From contig OZ252297.1 of assembly GCA_965250275.1 (NCBI GenBank), forward strand, positions 3,162,001 to 3,226,000: a stretch of 64,000 nt of DNA, given 5' to 3'. Under the pieces are notes generated by a model. That model did no database searches. It saw only the letters and a program-made list of their open reading frames with translations, and was not told the DNA's origin. A program made the translations under genes and the position numbers. Source of the DNA: G965250275 sp965250275. Its GTDB lineage: Bacteria; Pseudomonadota; Alphaproteobacteria; Rhodobacterales; Rhodobacteraceae. Shown here in pieces: positions 28,379 to 37,368 of the stretch. The first letter of the stretch is position 1. Every line of letters starts with the position of its first letter.

Positions 28379-29659
28379 ATGAACTTTCTGAAAACAACCC
28401 TTGCCGGGTCGGTTGTCTTTGCCGGGCTGGCGACAGCGGCGCTCGCAGACGACGACACGATCAAGGTTGGAGTCTTGCACTCTCTGTCCGGCACGATGGC
28501 GATCTCCGAGACCACGCTGAAAGATACCATGCTTATGCTGATCGACCAGCAGAACGCCAAAGGCGGATTGTTGGGCAAGCAACTGGAAGCGGTGGTTGTC
28601 GATCCGGCTTCGGACTGGCCACTCTTTGCTGAAAAGGCGCGCGAGCTTCTGACCGTGCACGAAGTTGACGTGATCTTTGGCAACTGGACCAGTGTCAGCC
28701 GCAAGTCGGTTCTTCCGGTGATCGAAGAACTGAACGGATTGCTGTTTTACCCGGTGCAGTACGAAGGCGAAGAAAGCTCCAAGAACGTCTTTTACACCGG
28801 TGCGGCTCCGAACCAGCAGGCCATTCCGGCGACGGACTACTTTCTCGAGGAGTTGGGCGTCGAAAAGTTCGCCCTCTTGGGGACCGACTATGTTTACCCC
28901 CGGACCACCAACAACATCCTGGAAAGCTATCTGAAGCAGAACGGCATTGCGGACGCGGACATCTTCGTCAACTACACGCCGTTTGGTCATTCTGACTGGT
29001 CAAAGATCGTTGCAGACGTCGTGGCACTGGGCGCGGATGGCAAGAAAGTCGGCGTGATCTCGACCATCAACGGGGACGCCAATATCGGGTTCTACAAGGA
29101 GTTGGCCGCTGCCGGCATCTCGGCGGATGACATTCCCGTGGTGGCGTTTTCCGTGGGCGAAGAGGAACTCTCTGGCCTGGATACCACGAACCTTGTCGGA
29201 CATCTGGCGGCGTGGAACTACTTCCAGTCCGCAGACACCGACGTGAACGCAGATTTCGTCGAGACATGGAAGGCAACCATGGGCGAAGACCGCGTCACCA
29301 ACGACCCGATGGAAGCCCATTACATCGGCTTCAACATGTGGGTGAATGCCGCAACCGAAGCTGGCTCGACCGAAGTCGACGCGGTGCGCGCAGCGATGTA
29401 CGGGCAGGAGTATCCGAACCTGACCGGCGGCACAGCCGTGATGCTGCCCAACCACCACCTGGCCAAGCCGGTATTGATCGGTGAAATCCAGGACGATGGC
29501 CAATTCGACATCATCAGCCAGACCGAGGAAGTGCCGGGCGATGCCTGGACCGACTTCCTGCCGGAATCTGCAGTGCTGGTTTCGGATTGGAAGGAGCTCG
29601 AGTGCGGCATGTACAACACCGAGACGAAGACCTGTGTTCAGACCTTGTCGAACTACTAA
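28379..29659 (+). CDS. urtA: Urea ABC transporter substrate-binding protein
   Basis: A 426-residue periplasmic binding protein with a signal peptide (1-23) followed by DDDTIKVGVLHSLSGTMAIS, the signature start of UrtA. It is typed as a branched-chain-amino-acid-like type I binding fold. The ATG follows a strong AGGAGG; the frame is open from 28250 but lacks any signal. It captures urea for UrtBCDE. A strong hairpin follows the stop before urtB, which often raises the amount of binding protein relative to the rest of the transporter. Confidence 0.96.
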   Translation: MNFLKTTLAGSVVFAGLATAALADDDTIKVGVLHSLSGTMAISETTLKDTMLMLIDQQNAKGGLLGKQLEAVVVDPASDWPLFAEKARELLTVHEVDVIFGNWTSVSRKSVLPVIEELNGLLFYPVQYEGEESSKNVFYTGAAPNQQAIPATDYFLEELGVEKFALLGTDYVYPRTTNNILESYLKQNGIADADIFVNYTPFGHSDWSKIVADVVALGADGKKVGVISTINGDANIGFYKELAAAGISADDIPVVAFSVGEEELSGLDTTNLVGHLAAWNYFQSADTDVNADFVETWKATMGEDRVTNDPMEAHYIGFNMWVNAATEAGSTEVDAVRAAMYGQEYPNLTGGTAVMLPNHHLAKPVLIGEIQDDGQFDIISQTEEVPGDAWTDFLPESAVLVSDWKELECGMYNTETKTCVQTLSNY

Positions 29660-29673
29660 GGCCTGATCCTGCG

Positions 29674-29700
29674 AAGGGAGGCGTGTGAGGCGCCTCCCTT
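29674..29700 (+). terminator. urtA-urtB intergenic hairpin
   Basis: A 10-base perfect stem AAGGGAGGCG/CGCCTCCCTT with a 7-base loop, 14 bases after the urtA stop and 24 before the urtB ATG. The last T pair is followed by T and then ACAG, so there is no full T tract. It is likely a partial terminator or an mRNA-stabilising 3' structure that favours urtA. Confidence 0.65.
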
Positions 29701-29724
29701 TACAGCCCAAACCGGAATGCCTCC

Positions 29725-31689
29725 ATGATCCGAATTCTAGCTGCCGGTGTGGGCTTTGGCCTTTGCTGGCTGTTGACCAGCAGTCCCGTCCTCGCTCAAC
29801 CCGCAGAGATCCAGCCCGTCTTGCAGGCACACAGCGCGGAGATTACCAAAAGTTCACGCAAGACCATCGGTCCGGCCATCAACGCGATCGCCGCAAGCGG
29901 ATTGCCGCAAGCACAGACGGTTTTGGAGGCGTGGGCCGCAAAATCAATGTGGATGCGCAAATCGGACGGTTTGTTTTTTCTGGGCGAAGAAGCAGAGGCG
30001 CGGACCTATCGCCTGATCGATTTCGACAGCGGAGAAACGATCGGAACTTTCCCTAAGGGTGATCTCAAACAACTCAAACCGAACAGCGGCATTCGCGCAC
30101 TGATCGGGACGGCGCTGGTTCAGTTCCAACTCAGCGACCCGGATGCCGAGAAACGCCGGGAGGCCTTGATTGCAATTGGCCGGGATCCAAACGCTGCAGC
30201 CTTGGCACCGCTGCGCGCCTCCATCGACGCCGAACCGGATCCGGAGCTTAAAGCGGCCAAACAGAGGACCGAGCGTCTGCTGACCATCCGCTTTGACGAA
30301 GACGACGCGGCGCGCATCGCAGCGATCGAAGCATTTGCCGGCGACTTGGGTGTCGATGTTCGCGCCACGCTGAACCCGCTGGTGGCCACGCGTCGCGAGG
30401 TCGCAGAACGCGTCCCGGACGAGACCAACATCGCGAAACGCCTGATCCCGGGAAGCAATGGCTTTTCGCGCGACGAGGCCTTGGGGTTGCTGGTGGCTGC
30501 GGGTCTCGCGGCCCCCTTGCCCACCTCCGAAGATATCCGCAAGGCCCTTGCGGCCCACGTAGCCGGGGGGCGCGTCGCTGGAACGCCCGTGGCGCAACTC
30601 AGTGATCCTCAGGTGCGCCTCGACGCCTACCAAGCGCTGGCAGATGCCGGAAAAGTTCCGCCACGCCTGACCCCTGCGGAGATCGACGCCGTCCTGGAGT
30701 CCTATGTCTATTTCGACCGCTATGCCGAAGGGTCCGCTGCGGTGACGACGGCAGCGACGCAAGCGCTGGACGCCATCTCGCTCAAGATCGCGATGAACCA
30801 GACGCTCGACCTTACGCTCGACGCGCTGTCGTTGGCCTCCATCTATTTTCTAGCGGCCATTGGGCTGGCCATCACCTTTGGTGTGATGGGGGTCATCAAC
30901 ATGGCGCATGGCGAGTTCATCATGATGGGGGCGTATACCGGCTACGTCGTGCAGCAGATTGTGCCGGATCATACCTTGTCCATTCTGATCGCCTTGCCGC
31001 TGGCCTTTGCCGTGACATTCGGTGCCGGCGTCCTGATGGAGCGTCTTGTCATCCAAAAGCTCTATGCCCGCCCTCTGGAGACCTTGCTGGCGACTTTCGG
31101 AATATCCATCGCCTTGCAGCAGGTGGCCAAGAATGTGTTTGGCACACAAGCCCGCCCGCTGACCGCACCCGATTGGCTGGACGGCGCGCTGGTGCTGAAC
31201 GATGTCGTCGCGATCAGTTACATCCGCATCGCGATCTTCATTCTCGCACTGATCTTTCTGGTCGTTTTCCTGATCATCATGAAGCGATCACGACTGGGTC
31301 TGGAAACGCGCGCCGTGACCCAGAACCCACGCATGGCCTCGTCCATGGGGATCAACACGGACAAGGTGAACATGCTGACCTTTGGCCTTGGGTCCGGCAT
31401 CGCCGGTGTGGCCGGCGTCGCGATCGGGCTCTTTGCAAAAGTGACCTCGGAGATGGGCAGTGACTACATCGTGCAGAGTTTCATGACGGTGGTAGTCGGC
31501 GGCGTGGGCAACATCTGGGGCACGCTGGCGGGGGCCACAATGATCGGGTTCCTGCAAAAGGGGATCGAATGGATGAACCCGTCGAACACCCTGGCCGCCC
31601 AGACCTACATGATCGTCTTCATCATCATATTCATTCAGTTCCGTCCCCGGGGCATCATTGCCCTCCGCGGGCGCGCTGCGGGGGATTGA
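29725..31689 (+). CDS. urtB: Urea ABC transporter permease UrtB
   Basis: A 654-residue UrtB. It starts with a signal sequence (MIRILAAGVGFGLCWLL...) and a periplasmic extension of about 330 residues that includes HEAT-like repeats (DAEKRREALIAIGRD). The LivH-type permease domain follows from about 355, with MNQTLDLTLDALSLASIYFL and the conserved GVINMAHGEFIMMGAY motif. Long N-terminal extensions are usual for proteobacterial UrtB. It pairs with UrtC to make the channel. Three bases separate it from urtC. Confidence 0.96.
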   Translation: MIRILAAGVGFGLCWLLTSSPVLAQPAEIQPVLQAHSAEITKSSRKTIGPAINAIAASGLPQAQTVLEAWAAKSMWMRKSDGLFFLGEEAEARTYRLIDFDSGETIGTFPKGDLKQLKPNSGIRALIGTALVQFQLSDPDAEKRREALIAIGRDPNAAALAPLRASIDAEPDPELKAAKQRTERLLTIRFDEDDAARIAAIEAFAGDLGVDVRATLNPLVATRREVAERVPDETNIAKRLIPGSNGFSRDEALGLLVAAGLAAPLPTSEDIRKALAAHVAGGRVAGTPVAQLSDPQVRLDAYQALADAGKVPPRLTPAEIDAVLESYVYFDRYAEGSAAVTTAATQALDAISLKIAMNQTLDLTLDALSLASIYFLAAIGLAITFGVMGVINMAHGEFIMMGAYTGYVVQQIVPDHTLSILIALPLAFAVTFGAGVLMERLVIQKLYARPLETLLATFGISIALQQVAKNVFGTQARPLTAPDWLDGALVLNDVVAISYIRIAIFILALIFLVVFLIIMKRSRLGLETRAVTQNPRMASSMGINTDKVNMLTFGLGSGIAGVAGVAIGLFAKVTSEMGSDYIVQSFMTVVVGGVGNIWGTLAGATMIGFLQKGIEWMNPSNTLAAQTYMIVFIIIFIQFRPRGIIALRGRAAGD

Positions 31690-31692
31690 GTC

Positions 31693-32922
31693 ATGCAACG
31701 CTCTTTTGTCGTCAGAAACCCCTCGGTCCTCATCTTCCTCGCCCTGCTCGCTCTGTTTACGCTGGTCGTGACCGTTCTGTCCGAAGGCGCGGGCATCGGA
31801 GTGATCTCCACCAGCTTCGTCAAAACGCTGGGCAAGACGCTGTGCTTCTGCCTCGTTGCAGTGGCGATGGACCTGATCTGGGGATTCACCGGCATCCTCA
31901 GCCTGGGGCATTTCGCGTTCTTCGGGCTGGGCGGCTACATGATTGGCATGTGGCTCATGTACGAGCGCACCCGGCTGATCGTGATCGAGAGCCTGTCCAA
32001 TGCGGATATCCCTCCGACCAGCGAAGAAATCGTGGCTGCGATTGGCAATCAGATTTTCGGTGTTGTCGGAAGTTCCGACTTCCCTCTGATCTGGGCCTTT
32101 TCTGACAGTCTGTTCCTGCAACTGATGCTGGTGGTTTTGGTGCCGGGATTGCTGGCGCTTGTCTTTGGCTGGCTGGCCTTTCGCAGCCGGGTGACCGGTG
32201 TCTACCTTTCGATCCTGACACAGGCGATGACCCTCGCGCTGGCGCTCTACCTGTTCCAGAACGACAGCGGCTTGCGGGGCAACAACGGCCTCTCTGGCTT
32301 GCAGAACCTGCCGGGTGTCACCGCCGCGCAGGATCAGGTTTCGCTCTGGTTCCTCTGGGCCTCCGCGCTGGCACTGGGGCTGGGGTATGTGCTGGCGGCC
32401 TGGATCGTCTCGGGGAAGTTCGGCTCTGTTATGCGCGGCATTCGAGACAACGAGGCGCGGGTTCGTTTCCTGGGTTACTCGGTTGAAACCTACAAACTCG
32501 TGGTCTTCACGGTGACGGCTTGTATCGCTGCCATTGCCGGGGCGCTCTATTATCCTCAGGCCGGTATCATCAATCCCGCTGAGATTGCGCCGATCGCCTC
32601 GATCTATCTGGCGGTCTGGGTGGCCATCGGTGGACGCGGCCGGCTCTATGGCGCCGTGATCGGGGCCGCCTTTGTCAGCCTGCTTTCGACGTGGTTCACA
32701 GGCGGACAGGCCCCAGATATCCCCTTGGGGTTTTACACGATCAAGTGGGTGGACTGGTGGCTGGTCCTGCTGGGGCTGTCCTTCGTCCTGGTCACGCTCT
32801 TTGCCCCGAAAGGCATTGGTGGTCTTTTTGATCTGATCGCACATCGCCGCAGTCCGGAGCGGCATGGCGCAGACCTTGGACCGGATGACGGCGCGTTGCG
32901 CGAGCGGGAGGCCAACCAATGA
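31693..32922 (+). CDS. urtC: Urea ABC transporter permease UrtC
   Basis: A 409-residue LivM-type permease with about nine or ten membrane helices and the family motifs AVAMDLIWGFTGILSLGHFAFFGLGGY and RFLGYSVETYKLVVF. It forms the transmembrane heterodimer with UrtB. Its last codons overlap the urtD start (ATGA), implying coupled translation with the ATPase. Confidence 0.96.
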   Translation: MQRSFVVRNPSVLIFLALLALFTLVVTVLSEGAGIGVISTSFVKTLGKTLCFCLVAVAMDLIWGFTGILSLGHFAFFGLGGYMIGMWLMYERTRLIVIESLSNADIPPTSEEIVAAIGNQIFGVVGSSDFPLIWAFSDSLFLQLMLVVLVPGLLALVFGWLAFRSRVTGVYLSILTQAMTLALALYLFQNDSGLRGNNGLSGLQNLPGVTAAQDQVSLWFLWASALALGLGYVLAAWIVSGKFGSVMRGIRDNEARVRFLGYSVETYKLVVFTVTACIAAIAGALYYPQAGIINPAEIAPIASIYLAVWVAIGGRGRLYGAVIGAAFVSLLSTWFTGGQAPDIPLGFYTIKWVDWWLVLLGLSFVLVTLFAPKGIGGLFDLIAHRRSPERHGADLGPDDGALREREANQ

Positions 32923-33659
32923 GCACGCTTCTCGAAGTCTCCGGCGTGTCCGTCACTTTCGATGGGTTTCGCGCGATCAACAACCTGTCATTCCGGATCG
33001 GAGAGCCCGAACTGCGGGCCGTGATCGGGCCCAATGGCGCCGGAAAAACCACGTTTATGGATATCGTCACCGGCAAGACTCGCCCCGACGAAGGACGGGT
33101 GATCTGGGGCGAAAAATCGATCTCTCTCCTGAAATTGAGTGAAGCGCAGATTGCACAGATCGGTATTGGCCGAAAGTTCCAAAAGCCGACCGTTTTCGAA
33201 GATCAGACCGTGCAAGAGAACCTTTTGCTTGCTCTCCAGAAACGGCGGGGCTGGCTTGGTGTCATTCGCTATCGCCCCGATCGAGAGGACCTCGACAAGG
33301 TTGCAGAGCTGGCCGAGGAAATCGGATTGCGTGACGCGCTGCCGAGAAAATCCGGGGAACTCAGTCACGGACAGAAGCAATGGCTCGAAATCGGTATGCT
33401 TCTGGCACAGGACCCGCGCCTGCTGCTGGTGGATGAACCTGCCGCCGGTATGACGCCCGCCGAACGCGAACACACCACCGAAATCCTGTCGCGCGCTGCA
33501 GAAACGCGCGCAGTTGTGGTGGTTGAGCACGACATGGAATTCGTCCGCCGCCTGAATTGCAAGGTGACTGTCTTGCACGAAGGCGCGGTTCTGGCAGAGG
33601 GAGGGCTCGATTTCGTGACCTCAAATCAGGACGTGATCGACGTTTATCTGGGACGGTAA
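32919..33659 (+). CDS. urtD: Urea ABC transporter ATPase UrtD
   Basis: A 246-residue LivG-type ATPase: Walker A GPNGAGKTT near 36-44, a KFQKPTVF Q-loop segment typical of UrtD, the signature LSHGQKQWLEI and Walker B LLLVDEPAAGM. It works with UrtE at the cytoplasmic face. The gene overlaps urtC by four bases and is three bases from urtE. Confidence 0.97.
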   Translation: MSTLLEVSGVSVTFDGFRAINNLSFRIGEPELRAVIGPNGAGKTTFMDIVTGKTRPDEGRVIWGEKSISLLKLSEAQIAQIGIGRKFQKPTVFEDQTVQENLLLALQKRRGWLGVIRYRPDREDLDKVAELAEEIGLRDALPRKSGELSHGQKQWLEIGMLLAQDPRLLLVDEPAAGMTPAEREHTTEILSRAAETRAVVVVEHDMEFVRRLNCKVTVLHEGAVLAEGGLDFVTSNQDVIDVYLGR

Positions 33660-33662
33660 GGC

Positions 33663-34358
33663 ATGCTGGAACTGGACAACCTGACCCTGCACTACGGGCA
33701 CTCGCAAATCCTTTATGACGTCTCCTTCCGGGCCGATATCGGCGAAGTCTCTTGCGTCATGGGCACCAATGGGGTGGGCAAAACAAGCCTGTTGAAGGCG
33801 ATTTCCGGAAGCCATCCCCGATCTGGCGGCCAGATGCGTCTGGATGGGGAAACCCTCGGTCCCCTGCCCGCTCACGTTCTGGCGCATAAAGGCATCGCCT
33901 ATGTTCCGCAGGGGCGCGAGATCTTTCCACTGCTCACCGTCCGGGAAAATCTGGAGACAGGTTTTGCCTGCCTGCCGCCCGACGCACGCCGCGTTCCGGA
34001 TGACATCTTTGACCTCTTTCCGGTCCTGAAGGAGATGCAGGGGCGTCGCGGCGGCGATTTGTCCGGCGGGCAGCAGCAGCAGCTGGCCATCGCGCGCGCG
34101 CTCGTCACGCGCCCCCGGCTCTTGCTGCTGGACGAGCCGACCGAAGGCATCCAACCCAACATCATCTCTCAGATCGGAGAGGTCATTCAGCACCTCCGGG
34201 ATCAGAAGACCATGGCGATCCTGCTGGTCGAGCAATACTTCGATTTTGCTTACAAGCTTGGAGATCGGTTCACGGTGCTGAGGCGCGGTGCCGTCGTGCG
34301 GCAAGGCCCAAAGGCCGAGTTTGCGCGCAGCGATCTGCTGGACCTTGTTTCGGTGTAG
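33663..34358 (+). CDS. urtE: Urea ABC transporter ATPase UrtE
   Basis: A 231-residue LivF-type ATPase with Walker A GTNGVGKTS near 37-45, signature LSGGQQQQLAIARAL and Walker B LLLLDEPTEGIQPNI. It completes the five-gene urea importer. The YVPQGREIFPLLTV segment after Walker A is typical of UrtE and LivF. It is followed after about 160 bases by the amidinotransferase gene. Confidence 0.97.
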   Translation: MLELDNLTLHYGHSQILYDVSFRADIGEVSCVMGTNGVGKTSLLKAISGSHPRSGGQMRLDGETLGPLPAHVLAHKGIAYVPQGREIFPLLTVRENLETGFACLPPDARRVPDDIFDLFPVLKEMQGRRGGDLSGGQQQQLAIARALVTRPRLLLLDEPTEGIQPNIISQIGEVIQHLRDQKTMAILLVEQYFDFAYKLGDRFTVLRRGAVVRQGPKAEFARSDLLDLVSV

Positions 34359-34522
34359 GGGTGTGTGAGCGGTCAAAACTTCACCCCCCAGCCGAACCAG
34401 ATTTTCTGCAATCCGGCCTGTCACAGAGTCACTTCGCCGGAACCGGCAAACGGGCCAGTGAACCCCTCTTGTGAAGCAACGACAAAACTCCTATCGCTTT
34501 GTCCGCTCGACGGGAGGAAGAC

Positions 34523-35644
34523 ATGCAGAAAACAGTCGTCAACAGCTGGAATGAATGGGACCCGCTGAAACATGTGATTGTGGGTCGCGCTGACGATTGC
34601 CACATTCCGCCCGAAGAACCGGCGCTCGATGCGAAGGTTCCCGAAGACAGCGACATGCGAGGGCAATGGGGCCGGCGCCCGCAGGAGACGATTGATCGCG
34701 CAAATGAGCTTCTGGATCGCTTTGCTGGGCAACTGGAGGCGCGTGGTATACGCGTGGACCGGCCCACGCCAATCGACCATGCGCTGCCTGCCACGACACC
34801 GGATTTTCACACAGACAGCCAGTTTGGGTGCATGCCCCCGCGCGACGTGTTGCTGACGGTCGGCTCCGAAATGCTGGAGGCAACGATGTCCTATCGCTGC
34901 CGCTGGTTTGAGTACCTGAATTACCGCCCGCTGCTGCAGCGCTATTGGGAAGAAGACCTGAATTTCCGGCACGAAGCGGCGCCCAAGCCCCGGCTGACCG
35001 ATGCCGATTATCATCCAGACTACCTTTCGGAAAAAATCGGCGTGGAGAAACGGCTGCAATGGGCCGCTGACAAGTTCTTTGTCACCACCGAAGAGGAGCC
35101 GCTCTTTGACGCGGCAGACGTCTTGCGGTTCGGCAAGGACCTTGTCGTGCAGCATGGCTTTACCACCAATCTGAAGGGGATCGAGTGGTTGCGCCGCCAT
35201 TTCCCGGATCACCGCGTCCATGCGGTGAACTTCCCGGGCGACCCCTACCCCATCCACATCGACGCGACCTTCACACCGCTTCGACCCGGTCTTATCCTGA
35301 ACAACCCGCAGCGCCGGCTGCCCACAGAGCAACGTGATCTGTTCGAAAAGAACGGCTGGGAGATCGTGGATGCCGCGCAGCCTGCGCACAACGCGCCACC
35401 GCCGCTCTGCTACTCAAGTGTCTGGCTGTCGATGAACGTGCTGGTTCTGGACCCCAAGACAGTCTGTGTCGAAAAATCGGAAGTCTATCAGGCGGAACAG
35501 ATGGACAAGCTGGGCATGGAGGTCGTGAAAGTGGAACTGCGCGATGCTTATGCCTTTGGCGGCGGCCTGCATTGCTGTACGGCAGATGTCTACCGCGAGG
35601 GCAATTGCGAGGATTACTTCCCGGATCAGGTTTCAGCAGCCTGA
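34523..35644 (+). CDS. Arginine:glycine amidinotransferase homologue
   Basis: A 373-residue member of the guanidino-group-modifying enzyme superfamily that aligns over its whole length with vertebrate AGAT. The catalytic triad is intact: D196 (FDAAD), H245 (HIDATF) and C351 (GGGLHCCTADV). The family moves the amidino group of arginine to an acceptor amine, giving ornithine and, with glycine, guanidinoacetate. The acceptor in this organism is unknown. A GGGAGG site precedes the ATG. It lies downstream of urtE on the same strand, suggesting a link to urea or guanidino nitrogen metabolism, although the 160-base gap leaves a separate promoter possible. Confidence 0.88.
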   Translation: MQKTVVNSWNEWDPLKHVIVGRADDCHIPPEEPALDAKVPEDSDMRGQWGRRPQETIDRANELLDRFAGQLEARGIRVDRPTPIDHALPATTPDFHTDSQFGCMPPRDVLLTVGSEMLEATMSYRCRWFEYLNYRPLLQRYWEEDLNFRHEAAPKPRLTDADYHPDYLSEKIGVEKRLQWAADKFFVTTEEEPLFDAADVLRFGKDLVVQHGFTTNLKGIEWLRRHFPDHRVHAVNFPGDPYPIHIDATFTPLRPGLILNNPQRRLPTEQRDLFEKNGWEIVDAAQPAHNAPPPLCYSSVWLSMNVLVLDPKTVCVEKSEVYQAEQMDKLGMEVVKVELRDAYAFGGGLHCCTADVYREGNCEDYFPDQVSAA

Positions 35645-35711
35645 AACGCGCAGTCCTTCAGACGGAAACCGGCCCGGCGCCCGGACCGAGTGGGCAATAC
35701 ACTGGCCGACC

Positions 35712-36170
35712 CTATTCGGTCAGTGTCTTGATCAGCTGTGCTATCCGGCGCGCACGCGTGTCTGCGCGCTTGGCAGTCGAAACCTGATGCAGAAGCCCCC
35801 GCTTTTTTCCCGGCGTCAGAGCACCCCATTCGCCCGATAAATCTGCGCTGCGAATTGCAGATGCGATGTCTGACGGCACATCGACCGCATTCGGGTCAGC
35901 GCGTCGCAGCCGAACCTCGATCTCGTCTCCGGGTGCGATACCGGTTTGTTGCAGAACGGATTTCCCTGTGTAGACAAAGGTTTGTGAAATGACGGGCGCC
36001 TTTGTCAGCGCCAGATTAAGGGGATGGTCATTCAACTCGATTTCAACCCGACGAGCGCCTTCTTTTGCAAGTTCGCCTGAGATGTCGTCGGGCAGTGGCA
36101 GAACCGTATACACGCTATCTCCCCACTCAAGTGGGACAATGCGACCAGAGAAGGAATACCATTTGCTCAC
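35712..36170 (-). CDS. DUF1905 / YdeI-OmpD-associated family protein
   Basis: A 152-residue protein. The N-terminal half (about 1-95) is a DUF1905 beta-barrel-like domain with RVEIELNDHPLNLALT and GIAPGDEIEVRLRRAD. The C-terminal half carries the helical YdeI/OmpD-associated segment (ALTPGKKRGLLHQVSTAKRADTRARRIAQL, residues split here). Such proteins have been called bacteriocin-protection-like, but the biochemical role is unclear. It is convergent with the amidinotransferase gene. Confidence 0.82.
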   Translation of the reverse strand: MSKWYSFSGRIVPLEWGDSVYTVLPLPDDISGELAKEGARRVEIELNDHPLNLALTKAPVISQTFVYTGKSVLQQTGIAPGDEIEVRLRRADPNAVDVPSDIASAIRSADLSGEWGALTPGKKRGLLHQVSTAKRADTRARRIAQLIKTLTE

Positions 36171-36305
36171 GGGTAATCTCCACGAAACTCAGCATGACAT
36201 GGCTCTCGCGTGTGCGGGATCAAGGCTGCGACGCCTGCTCTGCGATATTCTGCACCGCTCTGACCCCGTTCCATTTGGCCAGAGGTGTGGCAGTCCGGAA
36301 ACCCG

Positions 36306-37208
36306 CTATGCGACCCCAATTGGAACTTGATGGGCGTCACCCCATTGTCGTGGCGATTGTCCGTACAATCGTTTGAAGTCTCGGCTGAAGTGGGAGGCAC
36401 TTACATATCCCACGTCCAGAGCAGCCTCGCTTACCGTCATACCACCGCCAATCCTCATCGCGGCAGAGTTAAGGCGCATCGCCTTCACAAACTGAAGGGG
36501 GGACATCGCTGTCACCTGCCTGAACTTGCGATGGAACACGGCCCGGCTCATGCCTGCGTGCGCCGCCATGTCATCAATCGAGATTTCTGAGCTTAGATCC
36601 GAAGACACATGTGCAATGGACCGAGCGATACCATTCCCCGCGGCGAAGACCTGCCGCGCAAACACACCCGCTTCGCCCTTCAAAACCGAATAATAGAGTT
36701 CGCGCATCCGCGCTTCGCCGAGGATGGCCATGTCAGTGGGGCTCCCCAACAGCTTCAGCAGCCTGAGCAACGCGTCCGAAAAGGTATCTTCCCATTTGGC
36801 AAAGCGGATCCCACTACGCGCTTGTTCTGATTTGGCCGCCGGAATGCTGTTCGGGGCGTGATCCATCTCCATGGCCAACTGAGCCATGACGCGCTGATCG
36901 AGCGAAATGTAGACGCCATAAAGTGGGTTCTCCGGCGACGCGGCCGGTGTGCCCGCCTGGATCGGCATGGACATCGGACAGCAGAGATATTGGCTGCTGT
37001 CGTAGGTAAATCGCTCACCTTCCAGCACCGCCTCTTTCGACCCGCTCACGATGGCAATGATGCTCGGCTCATAAACGGCGGGCGCGCAGGGGATCGAGGC
37101 ACTGGCCCGGAACAGCTTGAGGCCCCGTAAACCGGTCTCCGTCAGACCGTCTTCGCGGATTTGGCGTTCGATAAGGCGTCTGATCTGTTGTTTGCTCATA
37201 CCACTCAT
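36306..37208 (-). CDS. AraC family transcriptional regulator
   Basis: A 300-residue regulator. Residues about 25-190 are an AraC_N-type sensing domain (AVYEPSIIAIVSGSKEAVLEGERF, split). Residues 200-295 hold two helix-turn-helix units: MAAHAGMSRAVFHRKFRQVT and the second unit ending in SASHFSRDFKRLYGQSP. It is divergent from an SDR gene with about 160 bases between them, the usual arrangement for a regulator that controls its neighbour. Aldehydes or ketones are frequent signals for this subgroup, which is inference. Confidence 0.9.
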   Translation of the reverse strand: MSGMSKQQIRRLIERQIREDGLTETGLRGLKLFRASASIPCAPAVYEPSIIAIVSGSKEAVLEGERFTYDSSQYLCCPMSMPIQAGTPAASPENPLYGVYISLDQRVMAQLAMEMDHAPNSIPAAKSEQARSGIRFAKWEDTFSDALLRLLKLLGSPTDMAILGEARMRELYYSVLKGEAGVFARQVFAAGNGIARSIAHVSSDLSSEISIDDMAAHAGMSRAVFHRKFRQVTAMSPLQFVKAMRLNSAAMRIGGGMTVSEAALDVGYVSASHFSRDFKRLYGQSPRQWGDAHQVPIGVA

Positions 37209-37368
37209 CTAAAGCTGGCGGAGTGGTGTTTTCAATCGCCCCGATACAATCAGGCAAGTATTCGAGACGATCTGGTCTGTTTTGCGCGAAAGATGAGATT
37301 TATGTGCGATCTCAGCAAAGTGAGGCACATCTCATGGCCCGACGCCAATCGACACCAGGACAAAGACC

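Noticed and set aside
31288..32919. 543-codon open frame opposite urtC
   Set aside because: It is antisense to a clear permease gene, is rich in H, R, D and Q, and has no start signal; a shadow caused by high GC.
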